DNA of 64,000 nucleotides from Takakia lepidozioides (lineage: Eukaryota; Streptophyta; Takakiopsida; Takakiales; Takakiaceae), in contig CM060733.1 in assembly GCA_030704615.1 (NCBI GenBank), positions 60,514,001-60,578,000 on the forward strand, written 5' to 3'. Numbering within the stretch: position 1 is the stretch's first letter; each line of letters starts with the position of its first letter. Of the stretch, positions 25,212-38,059 are shown piece after piece. Position numbers and translations under genes: made by a program. Below the pieces are notes generated by a model. That model was not told where the DNA came from. It saw only the letters and a list, made by a program, of their open reading frames with translations, and ran no database searches.

Positions 25212-28200
25212 ATGGGGATGGCAAGTCAAGCTCCACCTGCGATGGCTATGTCCAAACTGATGCACAAAAGTGCCTATGAGACTGTCGAGGAATTGGAGAG
25301 GGAGATGCAACTATCCTATTCGAGTCTGCAGTCGCTGCTCACTCCCCCCTACCATCTCTCACACTCTCCTGCCCACAGCCCCCAGCTTTCACAGGCACTG
25401 CTGTATGCAATCCTCACCAATCCTTCTTCAGCCCCTTCACACATTACTCAGCTCACAGCCATTACAACTGATGGTTATGCGTTGTTTGTCTCTCTCCTTC
25501 TTCAACTTGTCAGTGAGTCTTACCCTAAGTTGCTTGAGCAGTCGCGTGTCCAAATTCTGTGGCTTCTGAGGCAGCTGATCCCCTTAAGTGCTGTGGAGAT
25601 CGACACACTGTGCTTGTCACTTCTGCGCCAGGTGGCAGGTGGGGATTTGAGCCATGGGAATCTGTGGCTGGCGGCACAGCTTTTGGATGTGATGCGAACA
25701 AATTGGGTTTGGCTTAATGCAAGCCCTCCCTTACTTACAACAGCCCTCTACACCTATCTCCGTCTTCTGCCTGACCACGCCATGGCCAAAATCCCAAGTG
25801 TGAATGAACTCAAGCAGAACGAGACTTTGTTTTGCATCCAACTACTACGAGAACGATTCCAGGATTGCCTTGTGATTGGCCGTGACCTCATTCGCCTTCT
25901 TCAAGATGTTTCTCTGATCCCCGAGTTTGAGCCCCTATGGAGGGATTTGTTGTCAAATCCTGCAGCATTCAAGGCACCAGGGTTTGCTGATATTGCACAG
26001 CTCTATGTGGTGAGAACGCCCACTCGGTATCTAGCTTCTCGAATCACCCCAGATATGGAAACTCAAATTAGGTTCATGCTAACTCATGTGAGGATGGGGA
26101 GTCAGAGGCGTTATCAAACTTGGTTTGCCCAGCGATATCTCTCAACCCCTGAGAGCGAGACACTTGTCTGTGATCTTATACGATTCATCTGCTGTGTACA
26201 CCACCCAACCAACCAGATTTTACAGTCAGACATTGTGCCCCGCTGGGCAATCGTTGGCTGGCTGCTGAAGTGCTGTAAGAATAACCATGTAGAGGCCAAC
26301 GCTAAGCTGGCACTGTTCTATGATTGGTTGTTCTTCATGAGTAAGACTGATAATATTATGAACATTGAGCCTGCCATTCTTCTGATGGTGTATTCCATTC
26401 CAAAGTATGTCGACATGACCCACTCGCTTCTGGAGTTTCTTTTTCTGTTGATTGAGCATTATGACCCTTTCCGGCGGGAGTTGATTCAGAAGGGTGTGAC
26501 TTCATCCATTGACATATTGTGTGGCAAGGGTGTTGTTCGATCACTTGAGCCTCTCTCCTCCAGCAGTTTTGTTGCACCTTGGCTTCGTGAGAAACTGGTA
26601 TTTTATTTCCCTCTCTACTGTAAAGCTGATCCAATAGAGGCTTTGAAGCAGTCAAAGCCTGAAACATGGCATCAGGATGGGAGTCCCATGGCTAAGGGTG
26701 CTACTGCTGGAGGTTATGTTCCAGGATCGGTGTCTACAATGTCTCTGCCTTCTCTTGGTGGAGGACCAGGGGCTGGTGTAGAACTGTCCTCCATGGCCCC
26801 TGCTCTTCACAACTCAGATACACTGGGAAACAGTTCGGAGGATTCAAAGCAAAGTGATGGGGGGGAGATGGTTGACCGAAAGCGACGGCGGACAGGTGGG
26901 TGCTTTTTGGTCATTGAGGAGAGAGAGTTAGGGAATCTGTGTACAAGGGTGTGCCTGTGCCTTGTGGCTATAGAGACAGGTTATGCTTGAGGTTTTTGGT
27001 TCAACGTTTTTGTTTTCATTTTTACCTCTTTTGGTTGGGTTACTACTCTAATATGGACACAAGTCTCTCACTCATAAAACTGTTTCACTTGACCTTCCGA
27101 ATGATTTTAAGAAAGCTTGTCACATGGTGGAACACCCATGATTGAGGAGGGCGTAGCGTATGGCATTTTATTTCTTAGCTCGCAATAGCACATACAGCCA
27201 TAGATTGTACTCATAAGACGTTGTTTGCCGTAGCCTTGTGGCCATTGACCCCGCGCCCAGTTTGAGCGGGAACAAAAGGGACAGAACCTACCTCTATCAG
27301 GGGCTGACGTTGGTAGTAAGACTTACCTTCATATATAGAATTAATCCGGGTTTTCCAGATATCCTCTAGAAATCCCTTACATACAGCCATAGAGACAGGT
27401 TGTACCTCTTGCAAATGTCAGTTCTGATATATCCTCATGGGCATGATTTTCTAAGCCTCCCCAAACCTTTTGTGGGGTGTTAGCTCACCACAGTTTATGA
27501 GAGACTCCATCCCATAATCTCCCTGGGACTCTCACACTGCCAATGGCAGTGTGGGTACAGGGAGTCGAGGGAGAATGTGCTGGCATTGACCTAATGCTAA
27601 GCGTGAGGTTGATTCCATATGTGTAGCTTTTAAGTGGACAACCAATGTGGCTATGACATACCTTGAGGGCAAGGTCTGAGTCACCAACCAACCCTCATAG
27701 AGATCATCGTGAAGTTTCTGCTGATTAGGTATTTGAGACTTCATCTGAACTTGCCTTAGTGCTTGTGCCGTATGGGCACTGGGTTGGGTTCCAACCAGAA
27801 AAACATGAGGTCAATATGTGATCCCTGCCCTGCAGATATAGCCGTCTTCATGTGACTTACATGACTGAGTAGTTGTGTTGTTGGGAAAGAGGGATCATGA
27901 CGTTATGCTAAACAGAGTTACATTGCCAGGTACTGCAGAGAACCTGCTTTTACAAGTGCAAGCAAACCTCGAGGGACTTGCGGAAGCACTGACACGATCG
28001 CAAGAATCTGCAGTCAGTGCACTGGAGAAGCTTTTAGGCTCCTTCTTATCTGCCTCCGATCAAATGAACAGTGAAAAACTTGCCAAGCTTTTCTCGACAC
28101 CTGGGTCCGAAGGGGGAGGGTCAGACCCGTCATTGCCTGCATCAGCGGTCCACATGCCAGAACTCTTTTCTTCGTCTTCACTGGCTGTGTCCAAGTTTGC

Positions 28201-30963
28201 AAGCCAGGTTGTGGACATCCTGAAGAAAGGGGGTTACGAGATGTTTAGTCCGCTCACTAAAAGACCATCAGATAGGCCAGGGGGCGATGAAACCATGTCT
28301 CTGACTTCTACTCTTCTGCGACTGTATGTAGCCAATTGCCACCCACAGTTGCAGCAGTTGCTTGTGGTGTGGCATCGCAAGGGCTTGGCAGTTGGGGCGC
28401 GTTTGCTATGTTATGTGTCTAGGTGAGGTTGCACTCCACTCCACTATTCCTCTTAACTTAGATTGGCTATAGCTCCTCTAGTGCATAGCCAGGATTGGAG
28501 GTAACTGTAACCTTCCTGGGAAGTTTCTCAGCTAATTTGATTAATTGCGCAATTAAGAGGACTAAGATGAAAGACACCATGGGATTCCATGTTGGGTATA
28601 GTGACTGTATGTTTGTTGCTCGAATGTATCCTTCCACACATAGTTTTCCTCTCTTCCTTTTTTTGTCTTTGTAATAATCACAGCGCTTCCTTTCGAGTTG
28701 ACAGTAGAAACCCAAGGACTGAAACTGCCATTTTGTATATTTCGTTGGTAACTCTTATTTACTTCCTGCACTAACTTTTGCTAATTTCCTCATTGTTGAT
28801 CGCAGCTGCCAAAAGGTAGGCTCTGTAATTATCTACGTGTGAAATTCTGTATTTACTCAATAGTCAAAATCCTGATTGAAAAGAGAGAAGTCTCAATAAT
28901 TGTCATCATTTCTTATCCCATCTGAACTGTGCAACTGTGTCTAGGCTTGCGGAGGAAATTGAACCTGCAGCGTCCAGCAGCCTCAGTCTGAAGGGTTTTG
29001 CTGGAAGCCCTGAACCTGAACCAATGGCTGGCTCACTTGCCAAACTGGAAGAGGAAGGATCCGACACAGGAGGGGCTTCTACTGGGTCAGATGCTGATGA
29101 AGAAGGTGAGTTTACAGAAAGCTCTGGTGAGAGCCTCCATGAGAGTCTCAAGAATGGTGGGGGGGGGTCAGCTTTTGGTTGGCACCGGCGGGTTCAAGGT
29201 AGCCCATCTGGACTTGGGGGAGGCAACTGTCGGAAAACACGGTCACGTGACTGGCAAAATTCGAGTGAGATGCACTTGCGCCTTCGAACTGCTGTGGCGG
29301 ATGCTTTCAAAGTGTATGAAGAGTTTTTGAACCAAGTGGGCAAGGGTCCTGTGTCTCCTCCTCACTCAGGTGGGGAAGCGAATTCGATCTCAAATCACAA
29401 TTTGGTCAATAGTAAGGTAGGAGGAGAGAGATCTATAATAGTGAGAGCAGACAGCTCTGAGTTGGAGGGAGAGGGCCCTGATGGAGCCTTATTGACGCAC
29501 CTAGAGACCTGTCTTGTGTGGAACACACAGAGGTTATTGAGGGTGCTGCCTTCAGTCTTTAGATATCTCCCCGACTTGGCTACAGGAAAAGATGAAGTAG
29601 TGCGGTTGCTCATTTCAACAGTGGATCCAGTTGACCTCTTCAATTTTGAGTTTCGGTTGACTCTGGGAGAGTTCGCAGTTATGGGGGATCAACCTGAGAC
29701 TCTTGCCAAGCTCACAAAGGCCTCTCTGAAGTGGGAGTTTGTGGAACAGCAATGGTTCTGGCGGCTACTGGTGGCAGAACTCCAGGCAGGGGCACCATCT
29801 ACAACGCTACAGGTTGGTTTGAATTTGTCTATCTCATGTTATCACTTTTTTGTTCTCCTTGTGGTGAAACGATGCAGAATCACATTTATGGACCCAATTC
29901 TGCACAGCTTCCAGCCTTGGCGTGCCAAGCAAAACCACCTGGGATCACTCGAGGCTGGGTTTTAACTGCGTTATCTACTTTTCTCCTGAGGGGATTGGTA
30001 GATGAGAGGGCAACACCTTGCATAGGCCAGGCTTTCTAGAGCCAAGCTGCACAATTCTTCAACTTGCACTTGTTTTTCTTCCAAACATAAACTTGTTGGA
30101 CTAATTACTGCCTGGTCATCTCTCCCTCTGGCATTTTTGTTCTATGCAGGTGGTGAAAAGCTGCCTGGCAATGGTAAACCCACATGTGAATTTGGACGTT
30201 CTATCTGGCCTTGTCTTGCTTCTACGTTCACAGGCTCCAACAGGGCCCCTATTGAGCACAGTTCTCTCTCTCTCGCCTGCATTTGGTCGTTTTGCAGCAA
30301 TGGTTCTTGCAGGTTGGATGTCCTCTCATTATTCGCTCCTGCTTTCCTGCCTCCAGCACTTGTATGTGGGGAGCCTGCCAAAGGACAGCCGGCTTAGGAA
30401 GGGGGAAGATACCGAGGACACTAATCCCAGCCGCTTGAGGTCAGTGGGGCTCTTGAGATGCTATAGCTATATGTGCTAACGGAGCATTGTCCATGTTGTT
30501 ATATAGCAGATATTTGCATCTATCATAAAAGTCAGTGGGCCACTCTGATGTTTTTAATCTGGTTTTGCAAACTCAAAAGGTTTTATTGCATGGCATTGAT
30601 GCATAGGGTCAAGGATGGTCTTTTCATGCTTATCGGCTTGTGGAGGAATCTTATGGTTCTGTATGACTAGGATGAGTCACTATTGTCGATGTATCTGCAA
30701 TGGTGCCAGAACAGTCTTTGATAAGCCTTAATTGGTTTGTTAGGTTTGAAAGGGTGAGCAGCTCAACAATGTTAGCACTCCTTAATGCCTTCGAGGATTC
30801 TGAGAATGGGAGGATCAATGGTGAGGAAAAAAGTGCTAAAGCTGCTCGAGCAGGGGAGATCCGGCGTGCTCTTTTGAAGCTTTCAGGAAATGGGGGCCAT
30901 GGTGGGGCAATAGGGCCAGCGTCAATACAGGGCCCTAGTGAGACAGCTGGTGACAACTCCTAG
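25212..30963 (+). CDS. INTS3: Integrator complex subunit 3 (INTS3), five exons
   Basis: Exons 25212-26895, 27930-28422, 28945-29812, 30150-30439 and 30744-30963 join in phase to about 1,184 residues. Exon 1 is the conserved INTS3 N-terminal domain, with blocks such as YETVEELEREMQLSYSSLQ, LRQVAGGDLSHGNLWLAAQL, LCDLIRFICCVHHPTNQIL and DIVPRWAIVGWLLKCCKNNH. INTS3 is a helical-repeat scaffold of the nuclear Integrator complex, which cleaves snRNA precursors and other nascent transcripts. In animals it also joins the SOSS complex. Exon 3 carries an acidic, Ser/Gly-rich linker (about residues 735-800) that is probably disordered. The protein is longer than the human one (about 1,043), mainly in these linkers. 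The acceptor of exon 5 could also be 9 bp downstream. Intron 1 holds a small LINE fragment. Confidence 0.92.
27190..27392 (-). mobile_element. LINE copy D, 175 bp, with perfect 14-bp target duplication
   Basis: A severely 5'-truncated LINE (27204-27378) of the same family as copies A, C and E, inside intron 1 of INTS3 and antisense to it. It holds only the last codons (related to TGRGVNGHKAT) and the 3' terminus. Identical ACATACAGCCATAG flanks lie at 27190-27203 and 27379-27392. The perfect duplication points to a fairly recent insertion and fixes the 3' terminus of the family as CTTATGAGTACAAT. Confidence 0.9.
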
Positions 30964-33937
30964 TGGAGGTAACGATCGAGACTGATGCCTTTCTTAACCT
31001 GTAACGATCAGCACAAGTACTAACCAGAACAAAGTTGGGTCAATATTAATCAGGTCAATCATGTGCAACAATTTACTTATGCCCCTCCAAAGTCTGCAGA
31101 ACAGGATGGATAGTGGCCCTTATATTTCTGTTCCTGTCAGGAGTTTCTGGTCAATAGCATGACATTCTAAGTACTTGTTGAACGGGTACAGTTTGAGACT
31201 TGTTTAGTGCTGAGAAAGATTTTCCTCATCCTTATAGAAGCTGAAGTCATTCATTTGCTACACATAGGCTTTGGAACTTTTCTGAGGTGTGTGTGCTTTG
31301 GGCAGATATGCGTTCATCAAAGTCAGCCATGTTGCAGCCTATTTATAAAGTTGTTTGCTGATGGGTTCTGGCATCCTTATTTTGGCCATCAGCCAAAGCT
31401 GGGCATTCTTGCATAGCCTTGCTGCTCAGCGGACGGTTTCATTCTTGGAGAAGAGAGTGACAAGTGGACCGATTGACAGATGTCCAAGTCATGCCGCAGG
31501 TGGTATGCTAGACCACAAAAAATTGTTTGCTGATGACTTTAGCATCCAAAGTTTGTCCACTGATCCTCGGGGGCCACTCCTGTCGAGGCACACAGTTGCT
31601 CATTGGAGAAAGAGGAGACGAACTAGGGTGGACACAGAAGGATTAGTGTTTCTCAGAGCCAGGGCCTGATGAGGCAGACATGCTGCTTATGCGGGAATAC
31701 AGCATAACTGGTGGGAACTGCTTCAGGGAGGTCAAGTTTTCACCGCTGCCATTGCCAAGGTGGTCTGTCCTGTCTTACCCAGTTTTGTGTCCTTGTGCTT
31801 TGGTGGGTTTGGCAGAAAACAAGGTGGGCATGGTTGTAAGACGAGTTTTGTTCTTAGAGCATTTTGTCAGGGGCATTGAATCCTCTGACAAAAGGTTCAA
31901 GCGCGATAAAACTCCATGTTAATTGCTAGTATGTTTCTAAGATAATAAAGTATGAAACAGCAGCAATCTCTAGGTGATAATTGCCTTAATAGACTACAAA
32001 CATGTTTGATGAGGCGCCAATGCTACGAGCACAAAGACATGAATGTGTTGGGAGGAATGCTGATCTCCCATCAACTGAAGAGTGGCTAAACTCTACTGAC
32101 AAAGAGTCTCCCGGTTGTCTCCCTGCAGGTGTAATACAGGAAAACAGGGAGCATTCTGAGCTTGTAAGCCTTGCTTCAGTGGGTATTGCATTTGCGGCAC
32201 TTAACAGAATGGTTTTTGTTTCTGTTGTGACTGTGACACTTTTTAGCAGCCGTTGTTGGCTTTGCTACCAAAGCAACCTTACCGGGTTTGAGCAGGGCAG
32301 ATTGTGCCATTTTAATCTGGCCTAAATGTTCTGTCATGTTCTGTCATTTGTTTCTTTCAGATTGAAAGTGCTGGCAAACCTGGAAAGGTTGAAGGGAAGG
32401 GGATTTTTCTCCTGCGATACCATCTGGCTGGCAAGTTCCCACCTGTAAGTGATTTTGCCAGGTTACAATACTTATCATGGAGACTTTTGGAGTAAAGGGC
32501 ACAAGCCATTGACCATCTCTCTGTGTTGATAAGAGTGAAATGGGTCCTAGTCAACTATTTGGTTCTGCCAGGGAATGTCTATGATTGCATGGATTTTGAT
32601 TTTTTGCCGGCTAGGCTACCTGGGAGATCTTCCATGCTCTGTGTTGTTGAAAGTTGTCTACAGTTTGACAGGAGCAGGGGTAATAGTGCAACTTGTCCAG
32701 GCATTATGAAATAGCTGCTACGAACTTCAAGATAAAAATGTGGATGTCTGTAAAGTGGCCATGATATGAACGTGGACAGGCAAACAGATGGGGTGAAGTG
32801 GGCCAGTCTTCTGTGTACCAGGTTGCATATTCCAACTGCTGTGGAAAGAGGGTTTTGTTCTGGAAATAGCATATATAGAATCACAGGCTGTACCATGAAA
32901 CAGGCAGGACCAGGAAACTATTGTAACAACTATACTTGAACAAAATGTAAGCAGTTGCTTTTCTCATGAGTAATACTTTGTACACTGTTCAATGCTAGTT
33001 TGCAGAACATTATTATGAATTGGAGCTAAGAGTCACATGTGTAATTGCTTCAGTCATGATTCTACATGAACTCCAAAATGCTCCGAACATGCAGCCACAG
33101 CAAAAATGATAAAATCCCTGTTTCCAGGAAGCAATCATGTGTGATGTCATTTAATACTTGCCCAACTTGAAGAAGACAATGCCCCATGTTGAACCTAGTG
33201 TAGTGTGTTGACATTCAGATGAAATAGAATGTGGCAGTGATTACTGAATTACATTGAGACACATTAGCTACTTGTTTCTGAGGGTGGAAGTCTCTATGTA
33301 GAAAATGACATTCTTCTCCAATAATTTGGGTACAGCATAAGTCTTGAATGATTAAATGAATGTAGAGTTTCATGCTGAGAAACAAATAGCTGTGATGTTG
33401 AAAAGTAGTCACAAGACCTTGTAGATGCTGATTGATACCAAGAACCAGCTTAGAGTGCTTCTGTGCTGCAGTCACAACTGCTACAACTTGGATATTCAGG
33501 AGCTACTGGTTTCTCAGACAGGCAGATCCCATTGTAAGGTTTGAAATCCAAAACGAAAGAATTGAAAATCATCTCCCATAGAAGTTGTGACGGGGCATTT
33601 CGTAGGCTTGTGTATGAACAGGAAGGAAACTTGAAGCAGCTAGCTTTTGTGACATCTGCACTAACCGTCCTAAAATTTCCATCTCCTATCAAAATCCACG
33701 TTTGATGTAAAGCCTAGTGGCCAGGTGGCCTCAAATGCCACCAATCTCTCCCTTGCTGACCTTGCTTGACATCTTCAATCAGCAGGCTAAGGTTTCGACT
33801 TGAATGCAAGGATCCGTTAAAAACCTCTATTTTCACAATGCTCTCAGTTTTCTGCTTCTATAAATGATACTTGACCATCATGTGCTGCTGCTGCTGCTGC
33901 TGTCTTTCTGTCCTCTCCCTGCATATTTTTGCTCTCA
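30964..33937. other. Region downstream of INTS3 without a clear gene
   Basis: It starts with the INTS3 3' UTR. One stretch at 32361-32443 looks like an exon: TTTCAG, then an open frame encoding GKPGKVEGKGIFLLRYHLAG, then GTAAGT. No partner exons could be identified. It could be a lost or alternative 3' exon. A (CTG)6 run lies near 33882-33902. Nothing else is recognisable. Confidence 0.35.
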
Positions 33938-35500
33938 CCTTTTTTCTTTTTTCTTTTTGGAATGGGAACAGAGGCCCATTTAATCAAATTAATAAGGAAA
34001 AGTACACAGAAGTGGAAAAAATAACCACTAGGGGGTCGTGAAGGCTTACTGAGGGGAAACCACCCCGGAACCTTAGCAAACAAGCTACTGAGCAAGTAAT
34101 GGAGCAGGGGATGCAAGAAGAGAAACAATGGGAGAGAATGAAGAAGAAATGGCGATGGGAGAGTATTAAGCATCTGGACTGCCTAGGAAAACGTAGGAAA
34201 GGTCTGCAAGCCGTTTGAGAAAAACTGACAACAGAATAGAAGTAGAGAGATACGAGCTATGTAAAGGAGCGCTCTATAGATAGGTGAGCTGGAGGAGAGG
34301 CTGCTGAAGCCGACACAGGCCCTCCGGGGAGTAATCAAGCCTTAAAGCCGCCACGTTCGGAAGGTGCATGGTTGTTATTGCCGGATTGATTTATCGATGA
34401 CGCATTGTGTCCCCTAGAGATCGTGGAATAGCGGATAGGAATCAGAATTTGAGCTGAGTCCTTGATTTGTTGTCTCTTGGCTTCTTGTGGCGCCAGTTGA
34501 ATTCGGTGTCATCGCCCTCACCAGGGGACTTCCCATTGTGAGGGGATGGCGACATTCCAGGTAAAGTTTGTGTCGGTAACACTGGTGCCGAGCAAGTTGT
34601 TTTTGCCCCAGGTGTGCGTGAAAGCTTGAAGCAGCTTCCTCCCCAGCTGTTCTGAAGTTCTGGGAAGAGCTGCACACACAATTTCAAAAGCCTTCCTTCC
34701 CTCAGTTAGCAGGACTTGGTATGTACAAAACAGCACAAATCTGCCACTGAGGGCTTTCCCCTCATACACCCAAGCACAACGCATTTTCCACAAATTCCAT
34801 AGTGTTAGTGCTCTGAGGGCGGCCCGCACAGGGCAGGAGATCTGAGATCATGTAGCCATGCGATTGAGGAGCAGCAGAAGAGGAGGAGGGGGTGAAAGGA
34901 GGGGAGTCCAAATGGAGTAGAAGGAGAGAACCATTCGCCAGACACTCCTAGACATATTGCAAAAGAGGAGAGAGTGCTCAATGGTCTCTGGCTCCGAATT
35001 GCAGATAGGGCAAAGGGGCTGGTCTTCATGAGTTTTAAATCTGACAGGCAGAATCCTGTGCGCCAGTCTCCAAAGACCCGGAAACCTTCGCCGGGCGGTC
35101 TTTCCTCCAGATATCTTTCCAGCTCCTGTTCCAGTCAAATTGATAGTTGGTAATTCAGCCACTTAGTGCATCATCTGGCATGGAAGGATCTCGTAGGGTT
35201 GAGGAGGTTGTACCCCAATTTGACCGTGTAAGCGAAAAAGGTGAGTGTTTTTTATCCATCCACTTTCACTCCCCCGGGTTGAATTGCAGATCCGCCAGTG
35301 GGCATTTGAGGAACCATACAAAATCATTGTGAACTGCCCATTCAACCTCTTGCCCATTCAACCACCTTTGGCATCCAGAACCCTTATAGGAACCAGGTGT
35401 TTTTTATCCGTCTCCGTAGAGCCCCAATAGAGAAGGTTGCCTTCAATGTCAGCTTGGAATTTCAGGCCAAAGGCGAATCCATCTCTGAAAGCCAACACTA
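33938..35500 (-). mobile_element. Second LINE type (L1-like), 5'-truncated, with A-rich tail
   Basis: On the minus strand the fragment encodes the C-terminal part of a LINE ORF2: LWRLAHRILPVRF, then the zinc knuckle CPICNSEPETIEHSLLFC, then LWNLWKMRCAWVYEG. Frames are broken at several places. The 3' end is marked by a T-rich block on the plus strand (33938-33959), that is, an A-rich tail on the element strand. The 5' end fades near 35500. The protein sequence and the A-tail differ from the CTTATGAGTACAAT-ending family, so this is a separate lineage, closest to plant L1 elements by its knuckle context. Confidence 0.8.
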
Positions 35501-35910
35501 GAATCACGAGTGGGGGGTTTTTATTGAAGGAGGGGGTTTTTATTGAAGGAAGTCATCCATGCTGGGATTGAATTTTTGGAATTTTGGTTTGATTTTTGTG
35601 GGAGGCAGTGGTTTTGCCATATAATCAGATTATGGAGGGCCTTTGTCTAGAAAGATTCAACTCGATACTGTAATTTTATGGTCAAACAATTTTTTGCATG
35701 CAATTTTTGAATACATTCACAAATTGGGGCATATTATTTTGTTATAATCTCCCAAATGCAATGGTCAATTTGCCTACATCTTTTACAGGACGTGTACATA
35801 GTAGATATGCACATAAGTATAAGGTTAAATCATTGGGGGTAACAAGTTACACCCCCATCCATAAGTGTATATACTCTTTTTTAGTGGGCCCACCAAAAAA
35901 TAGCTCGCCG

Positions 35911-36207
35911 TTTAAGCCACAAATGTCCAGTTTGTGCACCTACCATATGGCCACCCTCGTTCAAACTTTACACAAAGATTTGGCTAAGGTGCATATTAGT
36001 AAACAATGTAGAGATATGAACAAGTCAAAGACATTATTTCATATGCAACAACATCTTTAAAAAGATGTAGATTATGTGGTCGTAAAATGTGGTCTTGGAT
36101 GTCTACATTGCTTACTAATATGCTCTTGAGTCAAATCTTTATGTAAGTTTGAAGGAGGGTGGCCATATAGTAGGGCTTCTCCACAGACTGGACATTTGTG
36201 GCTTAAA
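35911..36207. repeat. Foldback (inverted) repeat, about 115 bp arms
   Basis: The left arm starts TTTAAGCCACAAATGTCC (35911) and continues with sequence recurring inverted at the right, ending GGACATTTGTGGCTTAAA (36190-36207). Shared inner blocks include ATATGGCCACCCTC, AAGATTTG and GCATATTAGTAA, all with mismatches. The loop is about 60-80 bp. The structure is that of a MITE or a decayed foldback element. No target duplication could be assigned. Confidence 0.75.
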
Positions 36208-36389
36208 GTTGATACACATGTATTAGATAATTTGTGACACTTACTTCGTCATAATTGTATGTGCTCTATTGGCAAAGTACTATCATGTTTTTGCTTGAAA
36301 AGCTCATCTATTGTACCAATGCATAAAGCACTTTGCATTTTTTCTCTTTGTGCCATCAAAAACCAGAATTCATCGCTTGGCCGGGCGGG

Positions 36390-36777
36390 GCATTACACTC
36401 CCCTGTAATGCGCTGCACTGGGCAGCGAGGCTGGTGCATTACACTCGGGTGTAATGCCCGCCGGACCTTTTTCTTGCACATGCTTTATGCAGTGTAATGC
36501 CCTCCACTCAGGGCAATACACTATACATAAAGACCCGGCCAGGATTTTTTAGTTAGAGAGGATGGCGCCTTACACAAAGGAATTTTCACGCCATGTGAGC
36601 ATGGCACCTTACGCCGCGTAAGGTTCCTCCTCTCCTCCAGAGAGGAAGGCACCTTACATCGCGTAAGGTTCCTGCTCTTGTGAGCCGTCCGATTTAGATG
36701 ATCCCAGCCGTCGATGGTAAAGGAAATCCTTGGATGTGTCTTTACGCCAGGTAAGGCCCCCCTCCTAGGGCCTTACC
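36390..36777. repeat. Cluster of at least six short palindromes
   Basis: In under 400 bp there are two CATTAC...GTAATG hairpins (36390-36411, 36436-36457), one imperfect hairpin at 36491-36522, two CCTTACG...CGTAAGG hairpins (36607-36623, 36652-36668) and a GTAAGGCCC...GGGCCTTAC hairpin (36751-36776). No coding frame overlaps. The two motif types and their regular reuse suggest a structured non-coding element or subterminal repeats of an unidentified transposon. Confidence 0.65.
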
Positions 36778-37423
36778 CTATACTTAATGTTTTCAAACAA
36801 GGAATGACATGTAATATGGTATTTTTTTTCGTGACAGCTATGAATTGGATTGGAATAACCTCCTATAGAGGGATTTTGTACATTAACCTAATACTATGAT
36901 ATTCCTCAAAACACCTACTACTTACTATAGGTACATAAGTTTGTATAGGTCTTTTGGAAGCATGGGAAACTTCACTCCTATCATTTCATCACATTGATCA
37001 AGGTACACAAAAAACCTGAATCGCGCTTCCCCAGCAGCACATTCTTGCACTTTAAAATAGTGACCTCACCAAATTTCGCCCCACCCCGGCACTATCTACA
37101 GCGCGCTTGGAGAGCGACATTCCAACCACATGATCCGCTGCCCGGACAAGAACTCCATGGTCAAATGGACATGGAGTCTCTTCTTGCTACCGCCTCGGGT
37201 GGCAGGGCCCGCGGTTAGCGATGTGCCACCTCAGCCTCGCGCCATTACTCTACTATGGATATGGTGGGTTGCTGCTGGGGTTCTTGCCAGCCCACGCACT
37301 ATCTAGCTTGCCTGCCTCACCATATGCCTCACTAAAATAGTGATAGAGCCGCAGTTTAGTGAGCGACTGCTGGTCATACTCTCAGTAACTTATCCCCTCA
37401 GTGTATGGGACAGTGTGCCCAGG

Positions 37424-37565
37424 ATAGGCTTCCCGCCCTGAGTTCAAATTTCAGTTTAGTGCCGAGGGTCAGTAAAGGAAATGGTAATTCCCTGATGTGC
37501 AGGGAGCCTGACAACAATAACCATTTTCTGATTCATTGTCCTGTGCTCTCTCAAGATGATAGGTG
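37424..37565. mobile_element. LINE fragment F, composite with two orientations
   Basis: Bases 37424-37475 match, on the minus strand, the codons for TLGT...LRAGS just before the zinc knuckle. Bases 37476-37565 encode, on the plus strand, a diverged knuckle that includes CREPDNNNHFLIHCP. The two halves meet near where copy C is inverted, so this looks like an older twin-primed insertion. It is diverged and short. Confidence 0.6.
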
Positions 37566-38059
37566 ACCCTGTCACCAGAGCTCTCCTAGAAAGAAAGAAG
37601 GTCACCTCCCTTAGAATGCATGGGAATGGATGGGATATTGTTTTGATGATGATTCCTGAGTGGGCATGTCAACTTCAACAGATTATATGGGTACAGTTTA
37701 CATATCCTCTGTGCCCAGCACACTGTTTTGGACTCTGAACTCCTTGTATGAACTAGGTTTATGAATGGAGTAGAGGAAAGGATTGACTTGAATGTTACTC
37801 ACCTACAACTTTTGAGGTTCGAGTTTTGAGTCATGGCGGGGTTGAATGGATCACACTTCTTTGTTGGACATCCGACTGGTGACACCGATAAGTCCAACTT
37901 GACCACTGAGGCCATACTTCCATTGGTTTTGTGGGCACATGTGGCTTCCACATACCCTTGTGGGTATAGACAGACCCCACAACTGGCTCTTGGAGGGCTG
38001 ATATGACATGAAGAAATAACGTCCTCAGGATGACATGGCTGAAATCCCCAGCACATGGT

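Noticed and set aside
28806-28818. Micro-exon between GATCGCAG and GTAGGC in INTS3
   Set aside because: Including its ten bases puts the next exon into a frame with an early stop. Skipping it keeps the phase.
31500-31670. Frame with FADD in KKLFADDFSIQS as a reverse transcriptase
   Set aside because: No other RT motifs lie around it, and the surrounding sequence does not match either LINE family.
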